Origin: Gonatopus flavifemur
Lineage: Eukaryota; Arthropoda; Insecta; Hymenoptera; Dryinidae
Reading direction: 5' to 3'
Length of the DNA stretch: 64,000 nt
NCBI GenBank assembly: GCA_018340375.1
Contig: JAFFJZ010000013.1
Location: forward strand, 3,326,501 to 3,390,500
The notes beneath the pieces are model-generated. The model was given only the letters and a program-made list of their open reading frames with translations. It ran no database searches and had not been told where the DNA came from. Below are positions 49,698-60,900 of this stretch, piece by piece (position 1 is the first letter of the stretch; each line of letters begins with the position of its first letter). Position numbers and translations under genes: made by a program.

Positions 49698-51049
49698 TAT
49701 ACATTTTCGCTGTTCGTACATAAAATAGTACAGTATCGCAGTTCTGACAAAGGAGTATAGATTAACCGATGTGATGTGGATGTTGATTATCTTATATTCA
49801 TTTGAAAGGAAAGGAGAGGTTCACATCCATTGATGAAAAATAAAATGGTTTGAACAATGATGAAAGAAGTGAATATTCATTGATGAAAAAAAATGAACAT
49901 CTAATAATGAATATTCCTTCACGAAAAAATGGGTAATTATTGAATAACCAACCACATATCATCAACATCAAATGAATGCAAGAAAACGTAATTATAAAGT
50001 GTGATGAATGAACGAATGAATTACATTTCCATATTGAATCTTGATACATTCCATCCTACATGAACAGAAAACATAACCAATACTAAGAAAAACATGATCG
50101 TTCTTACCACGAAACTGTGTGCTATTCGCAACGCATTGCTGTGGCAGCGAAGAGCGTATTCAATACAACGAGCCATGTGGATGGAGAAAAGATGTGTATC
50201 ATTGTAGGGCGGATACCAGATCGCTCTATCAACTATATTATAGTTGTCACAGCGTTACCGTTCATTGTTTCTCCCGAATACTTGTCTCAATCGTACCGCG
50301 TCTTCGTAAGCACTGGACTTTCTTGTCAGTGAATGTTTTCTGTTTCGATCCAACACGTGGAATGAAGGAGAAATCTCCCGTACGAATTGGCTCAATACTC
50401 ATGGGTGCCCAATCATCAACGGTGACTGAAAACGAAATGAATCTGAATGCATTCGACTGATGTAGTTGAGTCTGTTTGCACGTTCCTTCTAGTTTTTGGG
50501 GAAATTCCCAGAATCATATTGAATTCTCACATGAATCGATATATTTCATGTATAATTTATACATAATTTTGACAGTTCTTCCATTCAAACATTACAATTG
50601 GGGGTGCTCATCATAATTGAGTGGGAGCTCTGGCACCCTTGGACTCGCTGTTGTTGCGCGTCTGTTTATTCACGAGGAAAGTAAATTTCAATTGATCCAC
50701 AAGGATCAGGTTTTTTGCCAGATATATAATTTGGAATGGGAAATATCTCCAAATCACATCGATGGAATAGGTGAGTTCTGTTTCCGTAATTGAGTTCGCT
50801 TCCTTTACGTGGTGGGCAGGATGAGTATTTCAGATTTGGGTCTCTTTTTCGGGTGGAATGAACTACTCGACAGGGAGAATACAAACTGAGAGAAACTGAA
50901 TCATCCCAACGCCAGGAACATCGGAAAAAACGGAGGGAAAGCAGGGGGAAACTACCTTCCTTGACATCTTTTTATAACTCCAAGGAGATGCAATCTTTTT
51001 CCAAACCTAGAATTTTGTAATTTTGATTCATTGAAAAAAAAGCAACAAC
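49698..51049. other. stretch without a confidently recognised gene
   Basis: On minus, 50430-50115 has protein-like frames (VDDWAPMSIEPIRTGDF; HMARCIEYALRCHSNALRIA) next to good-looking splice signals, but they are in two frames with stops between and do not fit the phase of the exon at 45765. I leave it unassigned. Confidence 0.35.
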
Positions 51050-52741
51050 AGCAACATAATGGCGTTCTCTCGAGTAAAATATTTCGGAGGTAAAATAGCC
51101 TCCCGTTCGGATCTCCGGGTGGAGGCTGCTCGAGAGAGCTTCATCAAACGAGATAGGGAACCGGAGAAGATAGGGAAGAAAGAGAACATTCTTTGAGTCG
51201 GAGCGTGGAATGTTAGATCACTGAGACGAACAGGAAAACCAGAAAATTTGGAATTAGAAATTGATTACATGTTAGTGGAACAAGGATTAAGAAACCGAGT
51301 GAAGAGCTGTGAAACTTATCCAGGCGCGGATATAGATAGTGATCACAATATGTTGCTGACGAAATGTTCTCTGAAATTCAAAGCTCTGAAGAAGGGAAGG
51401 AAAATGCAAAAAAGATGGAATTTGAAGAATCTCGGAGGAGAACGGACACAGGAGGCATTCAAAGTGATGTTGGATGAGAATTTGAAGGATCCACAAGAGA
51501 AAGACTTGGAAATAGAGAGTGGATGGACAAAAATAAAGGGGAACATAGAACGATGTGCGAATGAAATTTTGAAAAATGATGGAATAGACCCTGAGAAACC
51601 ATGGATCACGGAGAAAATCCTCGATTCAATTAATGGAGAGAGGAGATACAAGAATAAGAGTAGCGAACAAGACCAGCAAACATACAAGCCACTGAGGAAT
51701 AAAATGATAAGAGAATCAAGGAAAGCAACAGAACAATGGTTAGAGGGAAAATGTCAGGATATAGAAGGAAAAATACATTTAGGGAAAATAGCTGAGGCAT
51801 ATAGGATTGTTGAGAGATTTTTTGGATGAATGAAATCTAGACGCAGTAAGATTGAAAATTCTCTAGGAAGACGATTGATAAGAACGGAGGAAAAAATAGA
51901 ACAATGGATTAATCATCCAGAAGATCTGTATAAGGGAAGCGATAATATAGGATATCCAGAGGAAGAGGAAGATGTCGATGGAGAAGAATTAGGAAATTCA
52001 ATTTTGAGCTCAGAATTCGACAGGGCCTTGGAAGAATTGGAAAATAATCAAGCGCCAGGAATAGATGGCATAGGTGCGGACCTTATCAAAGCATCCAGTC
52101 GGAGAGCTCGTGACGCACTGTTTGGATTGGTCAGAGATATGTACGGAATAGGAGAAGTACCGACAGATTTCCAAAAGAGTGAACTTGTCGCTATCCTGAG
52201 AAAACAAGGCGCCGACAAATGTGAGGACTACAGAGCGATTAGTTTAACTCCACATGCTTCGAAAATACTAACGGAATTATATACAGGAGAATAGAGAATA
52301 AAATAGAGAGTAGATCAGCAGGACATCAGTTCGGTTTCAGGAAAAATGGGGGAACGCGGGAAGCAATATTAGCACTCAGAACAGTGGGAGAGAAAGGTCC
52401 AGAGTTGAAAAAGTCTGTGTTTATAGGTTTTGTGGATATACAAAAAGCATTCGATAATGTCGATTGGGAGTAGATGTTCACGATTTTGAAAAAGGTCGGA
52501 ATTAATTCCAAGGATAGGAGAATACTATGTGAATTATATTAGAATCAAACCGCAATGATAGAAATGGAAAGTCAAAAAGGAGAAGCACAAATTAAAAGAT
52601 GGGTGAGACGAGGATGCTCACTATAGGGACAGAACAAAATTCATGATTTGTACAACAGCCAGAACAGCTAGAAGAACGAAAATCAAAATAGATGCAGAGA
52701 CCATTCAGCAAGTGAAAGAATTTAAATATTCAGAAAGCATA
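51050..52741 (+). pseudogene. LINE copy 4, left part: endonuclease remnant and reverse transcriptase
   Basis: A 5' leader with GCCTCCCGTTCGGATCTCCG at 51097 precedes VGAWNVRSLRRTGKPENLEL (51200-51265), the start of the endonuclease. An internal deletion then jumps to IDYMLVEQGLRNRVKSCETY and PGADIDSDHNMLL, the end of the endonuclease. The linker and RT follow: LENNQAPGIDGIGADLIKAS, KCEDYRAISLTPHASKIL, SAGHQFGFRKNGGTREAILA, VDIQKAFDNVDWE and WVRRGCSL. Stops at 51829, near 52290, 52472 and 52540, and a deletion that removes the catalytic FADD block (RGCSL joins TTARTARRTKIKIDAETIQQ). Same family as the copies at 16661, 18823 and 58253, but older and longer. It is cut at 52741 by an LTR. Confidence 0.87.
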
Positions 52742-54391
52742 TGTCACGTCCCGCAATTTCCCGCCCCTCTACGTTGCATCTTTTCTTTGGATGCAGCGTC
52801 GCGGGGTGCATTGCGCAACTTCTGCTCGCCCCATCGTCTGACCATTCCCGCGACACTCCGTCTATTCCTTCTTCCCCCCTTTCACCCTTTCCTTTTTCTT
52901 TTACTTACCTTCCCTTCTCTACATCGTGGTGTTGTTCACGTGCACGTGTGAGTGCGCCGTATTTACACACGCGTACGAAGTAGAGAGATTTTCTTCTCTA
53001 TTTCTCTTCACTCACACACTCCTACGCGTTGCGGCTTGGAGTCTCACGCATACACGATTGTACGTGTATGCGTGCGACTCTTCGTTGCGGGTGTACTACA
53101 CCTCCATTGTTTCTTTTCTTCCCTCGCCCTTCTCTCTCGACATCTCCTTGTAACAGCGTTTTCGAGAAGCGATCACGGGAAAGGTTTTCAAAAATCTTCC
53201 ATAGTCCATTCTTATTATAACATGCAAATAATATTTTAACCTCCGTGTCCTCTATGAATACCGTATATTGTTCTCGGTGGCCACATACGTGCATTGTCGA
53301 TGCTGAGGCCAGCGTAAAATCTGTCCTCGGTAGCGATAAGGCACGTGTGGGACTCATCGGCGCCGACACCGAACACCGGATTCCTTTGAATTCCGATGTT
53401 GAGTTGAAGTGCTGACCACGCCGAGAAAAATATTCCTCCCACCTTCTTTATTCCATTATTTTTGCCACCCCCTTCAGGCCCCAAAATCGTCGCTCGACAA
53501 CGCCCTGCAAGTTAGTCTCTGCTTGACTTTTTGCCGTACGTGTTTTCCGCAACGTAATTTTCCGCGTCTAAACTCTCTCTCCCTCTCTCTCTCTTCCCCT
53601 CTCTCTTCGAGGGGCCACGGTGACCAATGGTTCACGACCGCCAAAAAGATTGCAACAGGGGTTTATGTTTCCCCCTGTATAAATGTACAAGAAATGTGTA
53701 TTCGCAGCTATTTCCCAAGTTATGAAGGGATGAATTGCTCTTGTGGGAGAATTCTGGGCTCTTCCGCTTCCGAGATAGATGTGATCCTAGAAATCTTTTT
53801 TTTCGGTGTGTTGAGCTCCATATGGTCTCCGGGTTTTTTTCTTAGAGAGATTAAGAGATCAGAGTTTCGTTCGTATCGCGCGTGAGAATTTCCTCATAAT
53901 TCCCCTCTTTGTTGTTGTTTTGTGTAATGAAACGTGTTCCAGAATTGTCCATTCCTCCGTGAACCATAACAGTGGAGGTGCCAGTCTTTTTTATTTGTAC
54001 AAATCGCCAGTGGAACTGTTAGAAGTACTTCCAAACGCTGATGAGTTCTATTGTTCACTCTTGACTATGCCTTCCTTTCTCTATCTTTCCTCTGTCTCCC
54101 GAATTTTCTCCCGTCGCAAGCGTTATTCCGAATAGTTACCCTCCTTTTTTTCCCTTTCTCCTACCATTTTGTAATTCCACAGTTGAATGAAATTTTATCC
54201 TTGGTTTTTGGGAATTATATCGAATGATTCAAACCTCGCGTTATTTCCATTCATTACCCGTTATCCAATTCCTTGACAAAGGCACCGGCTTCACCGCTCG
54301 GGGCCGATGCATCCACGAATTCTTGCCAAAAAAGAGGTGAAGGTTGCGGTGAGCTCAACTCAAAAATTAAAATCTTGCTCTCGCCGTAACA
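52742..54391. mobile_element. probable solo LTR, about 1,650 bp, inserted in the LINE
   Basis: It begins TGTCACGTCCCGCAATTTCC and ends CTCTCGCCGTAACA, the TG...CA borders of an LTR. It interrupts the LINE exactly between FKYS(E)S and MVTENGESERD, which are adjacent in intact copies. Flanks cata and catg would be a 4-bp duplication with one change. CT-rich (about 53570-53605), with GC content higher than its surroundings and no open frame with a domain. Homology to a known LTR could not be tested. Confidence 0.6.
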
Positions 54392-54965
54392 CATGGTGAC
54401 AGAAAACGGTGAGAGCGAAAGAGATATGAGCACAAGAATAGCACAAGAAAAACAGGCCTTCCACGAAAAGAAACAGTCACTATGTGCGAAGAATATTAGC
54501 TTAGCAGTAAGTAAGGAGTCATTGAAGAGTTACGTTTGGAGCACAGCATTATATGATTGCGAAACTTGGACAATTGGAAAACGGACCAACGAAGACCTGA
54601 AGCTTTTGAAATTTTGATGTCATAGAGGGAGCCTTAGAGTAGAGTGGATAGAGGAAGTGGAAAATGGAGAAGTACTTGAGAAGGTGAATGAAAAAAAAAG
54701 TCTCCTGAGACAGGTAGTGAAAAGGAGAAGTAATCTGATAGGACACACATTAAGGCATGATAGCTTATTGAAAACAATATTGGAAGGGAAAATGAATGGT
54801 AAAACTCGAAGATGTAGACCTAGATTCAGTTATATGAAGCAAATTATACAAGATAAGGGTTGTCGTAGATATGCAGAAATTAACCGGTCAGCGGCTAATA
54901 GACAGGGTTGGAGGATTTCATCAAACCAGTCATAAGACTGATTACTTCATAATGATGATGAATTG
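54392..54965 (+). pseudogene. LINE copy 4, right part: C-terminal domain and 3' end
   Basis: Reads MVTENGESERDMSTRIAQEK, SYVWSTALYDCETWTIGKR, a frameshift/stop near 54615, VKRRSNLIGHTLRHDSLLKT and NRQGWRISSNQS, then ACTGATTACTTCATAATGAT and a short GATGATG tail. Continues 51050-52741. Confidence 0.87.
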
Positions 54966-55962
54966 ATTTCAATAAGAAGTTCTTGGAATTGCAATTCCAT
55001 GAATATTGAATTACCGATTGCAAACTATAGCTTATTATTCAATTATAGGTTCGAAACGCTTATCCAAAACTATCCCTATTCTGAAGTGAATCATGATCTT
55101 CTCTATCGTATGACCTATACTTCTCCATAGAAAATTCTGAACAGTGTAGGGGTCCTGAAAACCATGAAAATCATTCATACCTGAAGGATTGAAGGACACA
55201 TTTGGGACAAGTTAATGATATCAAATGTAGTTAGCAATGTTGCATTAATTTTTTTTTTATTTTGAATACTAATAATCATGCTTATGTTGTTTCAACCATA
55301 CTTATGGTGTTCTCATTCATTTTCCATCTTGAATACCACAACCATACTCATCAAGTTTCAGGATAAAAATGAAAATGTCACAATTGAGAATGAAAACTTC
55401 AATATTCAAGGAAGTGCTCACGTCAATTTTCCCACTAGCAAACTATCGAATTTCACGTTGCAATTTCCAATGAATTCCTCGAGACTTGGGATCAAAATAC
55501 TCGGAATCAATTGGAAAATCTGGCTGTGGTTCATGTGCTGGGTATTAATTGGTACGAATTTTTGTTATCAGCCATGAGAAAACTTCCGTTTTCTTTATCC
55601 GACGAATAGAACCATCCTCCAAGGTATTATGTGACCAGAGCTGGATTCTCTGATTGGTTCTGAAGTTTTTGACCTAAAGTGAATGTAACCCCAAACAACT
55701 TTGAGAAAGTAGAAAAATAACGTCAAGTACCCGAGAATCCCAAAAATTCAATTTTTACTCGTATTCAGTTGAAGGCGTGTTCAGAAAAAAGAAGTGAGAT
55801 ACCTAAATAAAACTTCAAAGGAGTAGAAGAATGATGCCAAGTACATGAAATTGCTGTCAATACTTTCTGAACAGAAAAAAAATTTCTAAACCTAAAACAC
55901 TTTCTAGAGGAAAAGTTCACTGCATTGGAAATTTTAATGGGATATATGGGGACATGCTCCTG
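54966..55962. other. stretch without a recognised gene
   Basis: A plus-strand open frame at 55278-55577 shows no domain. Nothing else seen. Confidence 0.35.
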
Positions 55963-56430
55963 TAACGGTCGATCATGTTCAAGTGATTTCAGATGTCGCG
56001 CCATACGAATTTTCTTATTGTATATGTTTGAACTATGTATGCGCGTACTTAGTATAACGATAGCGGGTTCTACCTATGTAAGTACATTATTATAATTCGC
56101 TCTCTACGGGTTTGACCGTCGTCGAAGACACATCGTTCATATGCCTTAAATATATAATAACGTGCCATACTCTGCGGAATACGGATCCTGAGAGAGGGTC
56201 CGTATATATATATATATATATATACCATAGATATTGTAGATATTACACACCGAGAAAACAAAATAATATTTCGTCGTGTTGACGTAATCGGGAGTCGTGG
56301 ATTGTTCGTCTCGCCAAATAAGAGAAGCTATTCATCTCAACTTGAAGTGTGGCTTATCATCAAACCGACTTTCTGTTTTCTCACCTTTTTTGACATTTTC
56401 CTTTGAACGGAAAGAACATAAAACATAACA
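55963..56430 (+). mobile_element. candidate 5' LTR of the Ty3/Gypsy element
   Basis: The right border AAACATAACA at 56430 is followed directly by a primer-binding-site-like TTGGCACTCAACGTGGTGGG. A TATA run (about 56202-56224) lies inside. The left border at TGTAACGG (55963) is a guess from the TG rule; no second LTR is available in the window for comparison. Confidence 0.45.
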
Positions 56431-56458
56431 TTGGCACTCAACGTGGTGGGCACGGTAT
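56431..56458 (+). promoter_or_regulatory. primer-binding-site-like sequence
   Basis: TTGGCACTCAACGTGGTGGG resembles the TTGGCGCCCAACGTGGGGC type of tRNA primer site found just after the 5' LTR in insect Gypsy elements, with a few changes. Confidence 0.5.
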
Positions 56459-57131
56459 TTAATAATCGACAACCTATGTATGTAGCATTTTTTTGGCAAC
56501 AGTGAAATTAATCACTAATGATTTTATTCATATGAAACGTGCTTCGAAATTACACAATACGGTCATCTGAGGCTTCTCAATTTGTATGGAGAGCATTCCT
56601 TATTCTTATTGATACAAGTTTATATACATAGTTTTATATATATCTTATTATTTCAATTGAAAGACGTTTATCATATACACATGAATACATTTTCTATCGT
56701 CTGTCAATATCTTTTGATATTCATTTCAACTGGAAGTATATATAAATAGAGTTCGTAGAGATTATTTCAGTTGAACATATGTACGTAAATGGATACTAAT
56801 TTCGATAATTTTGTTTATTTCAATTGAAATCACTCACATCGATTATTCAAAGTGAGACGTCGTTCATGTTTGTTAGGATGATATACACTTAACAATAGAT
56901 TCGTATTTTATTTATTCGAAATTGAAATCATATATAAATGACCAGACACTTCAGCATTTTATCTAGTTGGACGGACATCAGTGGAATCTGATTCATATAT
57001 ATGTATATATATTCGCCTTGCTCCTTAATTTGAAAGCAATTCGTTATTCGGCTATAATATTTATTCAATCGTTCGATTTATTCTATTCTGAATTTCCATA
57101 TAATTATTCCGTGTACTAGAGATATTGATTT
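56459..57131 (+). repeat. Gypsy leader with recurring TTTCAATTGAAA motif
   Basis: Variants of TTTCAATTGAAA / TTTCAACTGGAA / TTTCAGTTGAA recur near 56653, 56728, 56765, 56818 and 56920, often followed by TATATAAAT or CATA-rich words. An imperfect 40-100-bp spaced array between PBS and gag. Confidence 0.55.
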
Positions 57132-59094
57132 ATGAATGTGGCGTTCCCGGTGAATCCTAAGAACACGAGAATGACGAGGAGTAGAAAAAACCAAAACACG
57201 GAGAATAGTGATAATCCCAATCAATTTGACAACAACACAGATAATAATAATCAAAATATGGACTCTGATACGAATACAACCGACAACGCCACTGTTGCAA
57301 GCCATAATATAACTCCTATTCAATCGCATGAAGAACTTTGTTATGAGATTCAAATGTGAAAACAAAACGCTGGTTTGCAACAAGCGGCTTCTATGAAACA
57401 AATTCAAGATTTGAAAATTGAAATAGAACGATTGCGACATGCGACTGGTAATGCAAATCCAGATAACTCTCATAACGCGGTATTAATTCCGAACCGTCAA
57501 TTAGAGTCTGAAATAAATATAGATCAAAGAGTACAAACTTCTAATTCTCCAGATATACCGACGCGGAATTTGGAAAACGGTAATACTATTGTTGCGCGCA
57601 TCAACGAGGACTCAGGGCAAATACGGAGTGATTCAAGATCGCTTAATGTTGATGTAAAATTACCAAAGTTTGGGTCTAATCCCAAAGACCATCCCATGGA
57701 ACTTTTGACGAAATTAAGACAGTATTGTTTGGTAAAAAAATTCGATAATCCAGCGGAGCTCATGATCGTAGGCAATTGTCTTGTGGGACGTGCACAGGTT
57801 TGGTACGAATCACAGGTTTTCACCCAGTACCAGGATTTTTGTGCATCGTTCCTGCAGGAATTTTATTTGATACCCATAAAATTCAGACTCCGTAATTCGT
57901 GGTTGAGCCGGCGTTTCAATCATCAGGATGGTTTGTTACAGACATATTTCTCCGATCAAATAAGACAAGCTCGATATTTCGACCACCCATTTTCACCATA
58001 CGAACTCCATTATCATATAATACAGCAGTTACCTATTTCAGTTGGGAATGCAGTATCGAGTATCGACTATTTAAATCCACAGGCCATTATACAATCGTTA
58101 GATCATTTTGACACCGTTAACAATGAGAAAGAAAATGATCGTCGAAAATGTTTAAATACTTATAATCAGCAATCCAATTACAACAACCAACAAACGCCCC
58201 AAATTCGTCAAATTATGAGTAATAATCCTAATTCGAGGAATAAACCTCAAATCATCATCATCATCATCATGAAGTAATCAGTCTTACGACTGGTTTGATG
58301 AAACCCTCCACCCCTGTCTATTATCCGCCAAACGTTTTATTTCTACATATCTACTACATCCCTTGTCTTGTACGATTTGCTTCATATAACTTGCTCTAGG
58401 TCTACCTTTACCAGTTTTACCATTCATTTTCCCTTCCAATATTGTTTTCAATAAACTCTCATGCCGTAATGTGTGTCCTATAAGATTGCTTCTCCTTTTC
58501 ACGATGTGTTTCAAAAGATTTCTTTCTTCATTTATCTGCTCGAGTACTTCTTCATTTTTGACTTTGTCTATCCATTTTATTCTGAGCATCCTCCTATAAC
58601 ACCACATTTCAAAAGCTTCAAGTCTTCGTTGATCAGTTTTCCCCATTGTCCAAGTTTCGCAACCATATAATGCTGTGCTCCAAACGTAACTTTTCAAGAA
58701 TTTCTTCCTTACTTCCAAGCTTATATTTTTTGAGCATAATAACTGTCTCTTTTGATAAAAAGCCTGTTTCCCTTGTGCTATTCTTGCTCTTATATCTCTT
58801 TCGCTTTTGCCGTTCAAACCTCAAATATCTCGACAAAATAATCACGACCATAATCATAATAATGGTACGAACGACCGGCCAAAGTGGACATCTCGTGATT
58901 ATTCGAGTTCATCGGTTAATTCTCTCCTGACGTACCCTCCAACGGGAAACCATCAATTTCAGTATCCGAATGATACTTCTGCCCAGATTCAAAGTGCATC
59001 TATCGTACCACAAACGGTGACATATACCATACCCAATACTAGTATACCACCACCCCCCATAAATAAACGAAATGACATTCATTCTTTAAACTAA
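57132..59094 (+). pseudogene. Ty3/Gypsy gag, with a stop and a LINE insertion
   Basis: It starts near MNVAFPVNPKNTRMTRSRKN (57132). An in-frame TGA at 57357 interrupts before KQNAGLQQAASMKQ. A coiled, charged segment follows, then VDVKLPKFGSNPKDHPMELL, NCLVGRAQVWYESQVFTQYQ and FLQEFYLIPIKFRLRNSWLS, the retrotransposon gag (capsid) domain. The frame is split at 58252 by a truncated LINE and resumes at 58827 (SRQNNHDHNHNNG) to a stop at 59094. The tail is Asn/His-rich with no CCHC zinc knuckle that I can see. About 460 codons without the insert. Confidence 0.85.
58253..58815 (-). mobile_element. LINE copy 3, 5'-truncated, 11-bp target duplication
   Basis: The duplication AAACCTCAAAT is at 58242-58252 and 58816-58826. 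Between them is the 3' end of the LINE family, with its CATCATCATCATCAT tail and the frame 58815-58284 (NGKSERDIRARIAQGKQAFY, CETWTMGKTDQRRLEAFEMW, NRQGWRVSSNQS). It lies in gag of the Gypsy element, opposite in orientation. Confidence 0.95.
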
Positions 59095-59099
59095 GAAGC

Positions 59100-60160
59100 A
59101 GTGCTTTACAATCGGGTCCGGTAGAGCACTCCCCGTATGATTTTGCAGAGGACCTGAATCGTGAGTTCGAAAATACAAAAAATATGTCAGATGTTTCTAC
59201 AAATGAACGAATAACCGAATGTCCCAAAATAATTTCATCTGTCTTTGGAATTCCCATCCTTGGATTGATAGACACCGGGAGCCAGGTTACTGCTATCTCA
59301 GAAAATTTATATAAGTACCTTCACGATCATTTCAAATTAACTACGTTGCCCGTTGCAGATTGAATGATATCAACGACAGTTGGGAAGAAAAACACTGTCG
59401 TTAGAAAACGAATTTTGGTAGATTTAAGGATAGGAGATCATATTATACCGACTCGTTTTGTTGTCATCCCCTATTTAACCTCTCCCATAATGGAAGGTAA
59501 TGATTGGTTGATTGAAAATCATGCCAGCATCGATTATGCAAAAGACGGATTTACATTCAGTATTAGTGAGTGCTTAATTGACTCTCGATTCATTCGCTCC
59601 GAATATGGTTCACAAGAACGACTTGAAGTATCGAAAGAAGAAGATACTGTCATAGTTCAGTTGATTCGGATGGATCGGACTGATGCATTAGAATTTGATA
59701 CATCCCACAATACCAGTAAAAATGAATTAACAATGGATATAGTCAAAACGGTTTCAAATAGTTGTGAAGAGAATGAATGTATTTTTGATGAGATATCGAT
59801 TGATATGATTTTAGATAATAATGATAATCATGTTGATGTGAATAATGTGAATAATCTTTCTACGTCTTCAAATGTTTGTATTGATGAATTTTCCATGGAT
59901 GATATTAGTGATAATGAAGTTGAATTGCGTGAATTTCATGATTAGGATGAGAAAATTACTACCATGTGTTCTTTAGAAAGTAGAGATGACGAAAATTTTC
60001 TTGATCAATTGAGAGAAGTCGCTGATTCCCTTATTCATCTTACGAAAGAGCAAAGAGATCGTTTTTCCTCACAGATGTCAGAATTTGAAAGACTTTTTGA
60101 GTTTAATCAAATACCTGCTGGTCGATATGAGCATTAAACTCGTTCAAAAATAAAGAGGCC
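59100..60160 (+). pseudogene. Gypsy pol: aspartic protease and linker
   Basis: The protease active site is GIPILGLIDTGSQVTAIS at about 59240-59295 (catalytic DTG). A TGA at 59361 breaks the frame, then TTVGKKNTVVRKRILVDLRI and IPYLTSPIMEGNDWL, the flap and C-terminal part of a retropepsin. An acidic linker to 59945 ends in TAG, followed in the same frame by LDQLREVADSLIHLTKEQRD and another stop near 60136. Confidence 0.85.
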
Positions 60161-60900
60161 TTCGTTCGGAAATCCTATCCTATCCCCTTTGCGTTACGAG
60201 AAGCAGTTTCACAAGAAATAAAACGCATGATAGAAACTGATATTACAGAAAGATCGGAAAGCGGGTTTTGTAATCCTCTTCGAGTAGTGAAAAGAAAGGA
60301 TGGTCGCGTAAGGCTCTGTCTGGATGCGCGATTTTTGAATGACCAAATAGAATCTGATAACGAATCTCCACCTCTCATTGGAGAATGGATTCAAAAATTT
60401 CATGGAGCCGAATTTTTTTCAACCACGGATCTTGCTAACGGCTGATGGCAAATCGAGCTTTCGCCAGAAAGTCGACCATATACTGCCTTTCTAGGAACCG
60501 ATGGTACGACCTTATACCAATTCACACGCATTCCGTTTGGTCTTAAGACTGCGGGAGGTGGTTTCATGCGCGCACTGTCTATGACTCTAGGGTCTGAATT
60601 CGATAAATTTTTAGTCAAATATGTGGACGATCTCCCAATGTCATCTCGCAATTTCGGCGAGCATATTGAACACGTCGCGTTAGTATTCAATGCTTCACAG
60701 CAAGATAATTTCACTCTCAAGTTTGACAAATCTTTCTTCTCTCGGGACCGTGTCAAGTTTCTTGGATTTGAAATCTCAAATCAGGGTGTCTATCCGGACG
60801 CGGATCGTTCAGAATTGATTCGCAACTTCAAAGAGCCACAGAACTTGAAACAGTTGCAAAGTTCCCTAGGTATGTACATATTATCGACAATTCAGCTTGG
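60161..60900 (+). pseudogene. Gypsy pol: reverse transcriptase
   Basis: YPIPFALREAVSQEIKRM, ESGFCNPLRVVKRKDGRVRL, TTDLANG-WQIELSPESRPY (a TGA at 60443 where an aromatic is usual), FTRIPFGLKTAGGGFMRAL, LVKYVDDLPMSS (catalytic YVDD at about 60618) and FDKSFFSRDRVKFLGFEISN. The order matches Ty3/Gypsy RT. A frameshift near 60875 joins it to the RNase H frame. Confidence 0.92.

Noticed and set aside
50115..50430. Possible upstream exon of the candidate host gene
   Set aside because: Protein-like text appears in two different frames with stops between, and the only frame that looks coding ends in phase 0, which does not join the exon at 45765.
52952..53885. Open frames inside the probable solo LTR
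   Set aside because: Ser/Pro/Leu-rich low-complexity translations on both strands; no domain, as expected for CT-rich LTR sequence.
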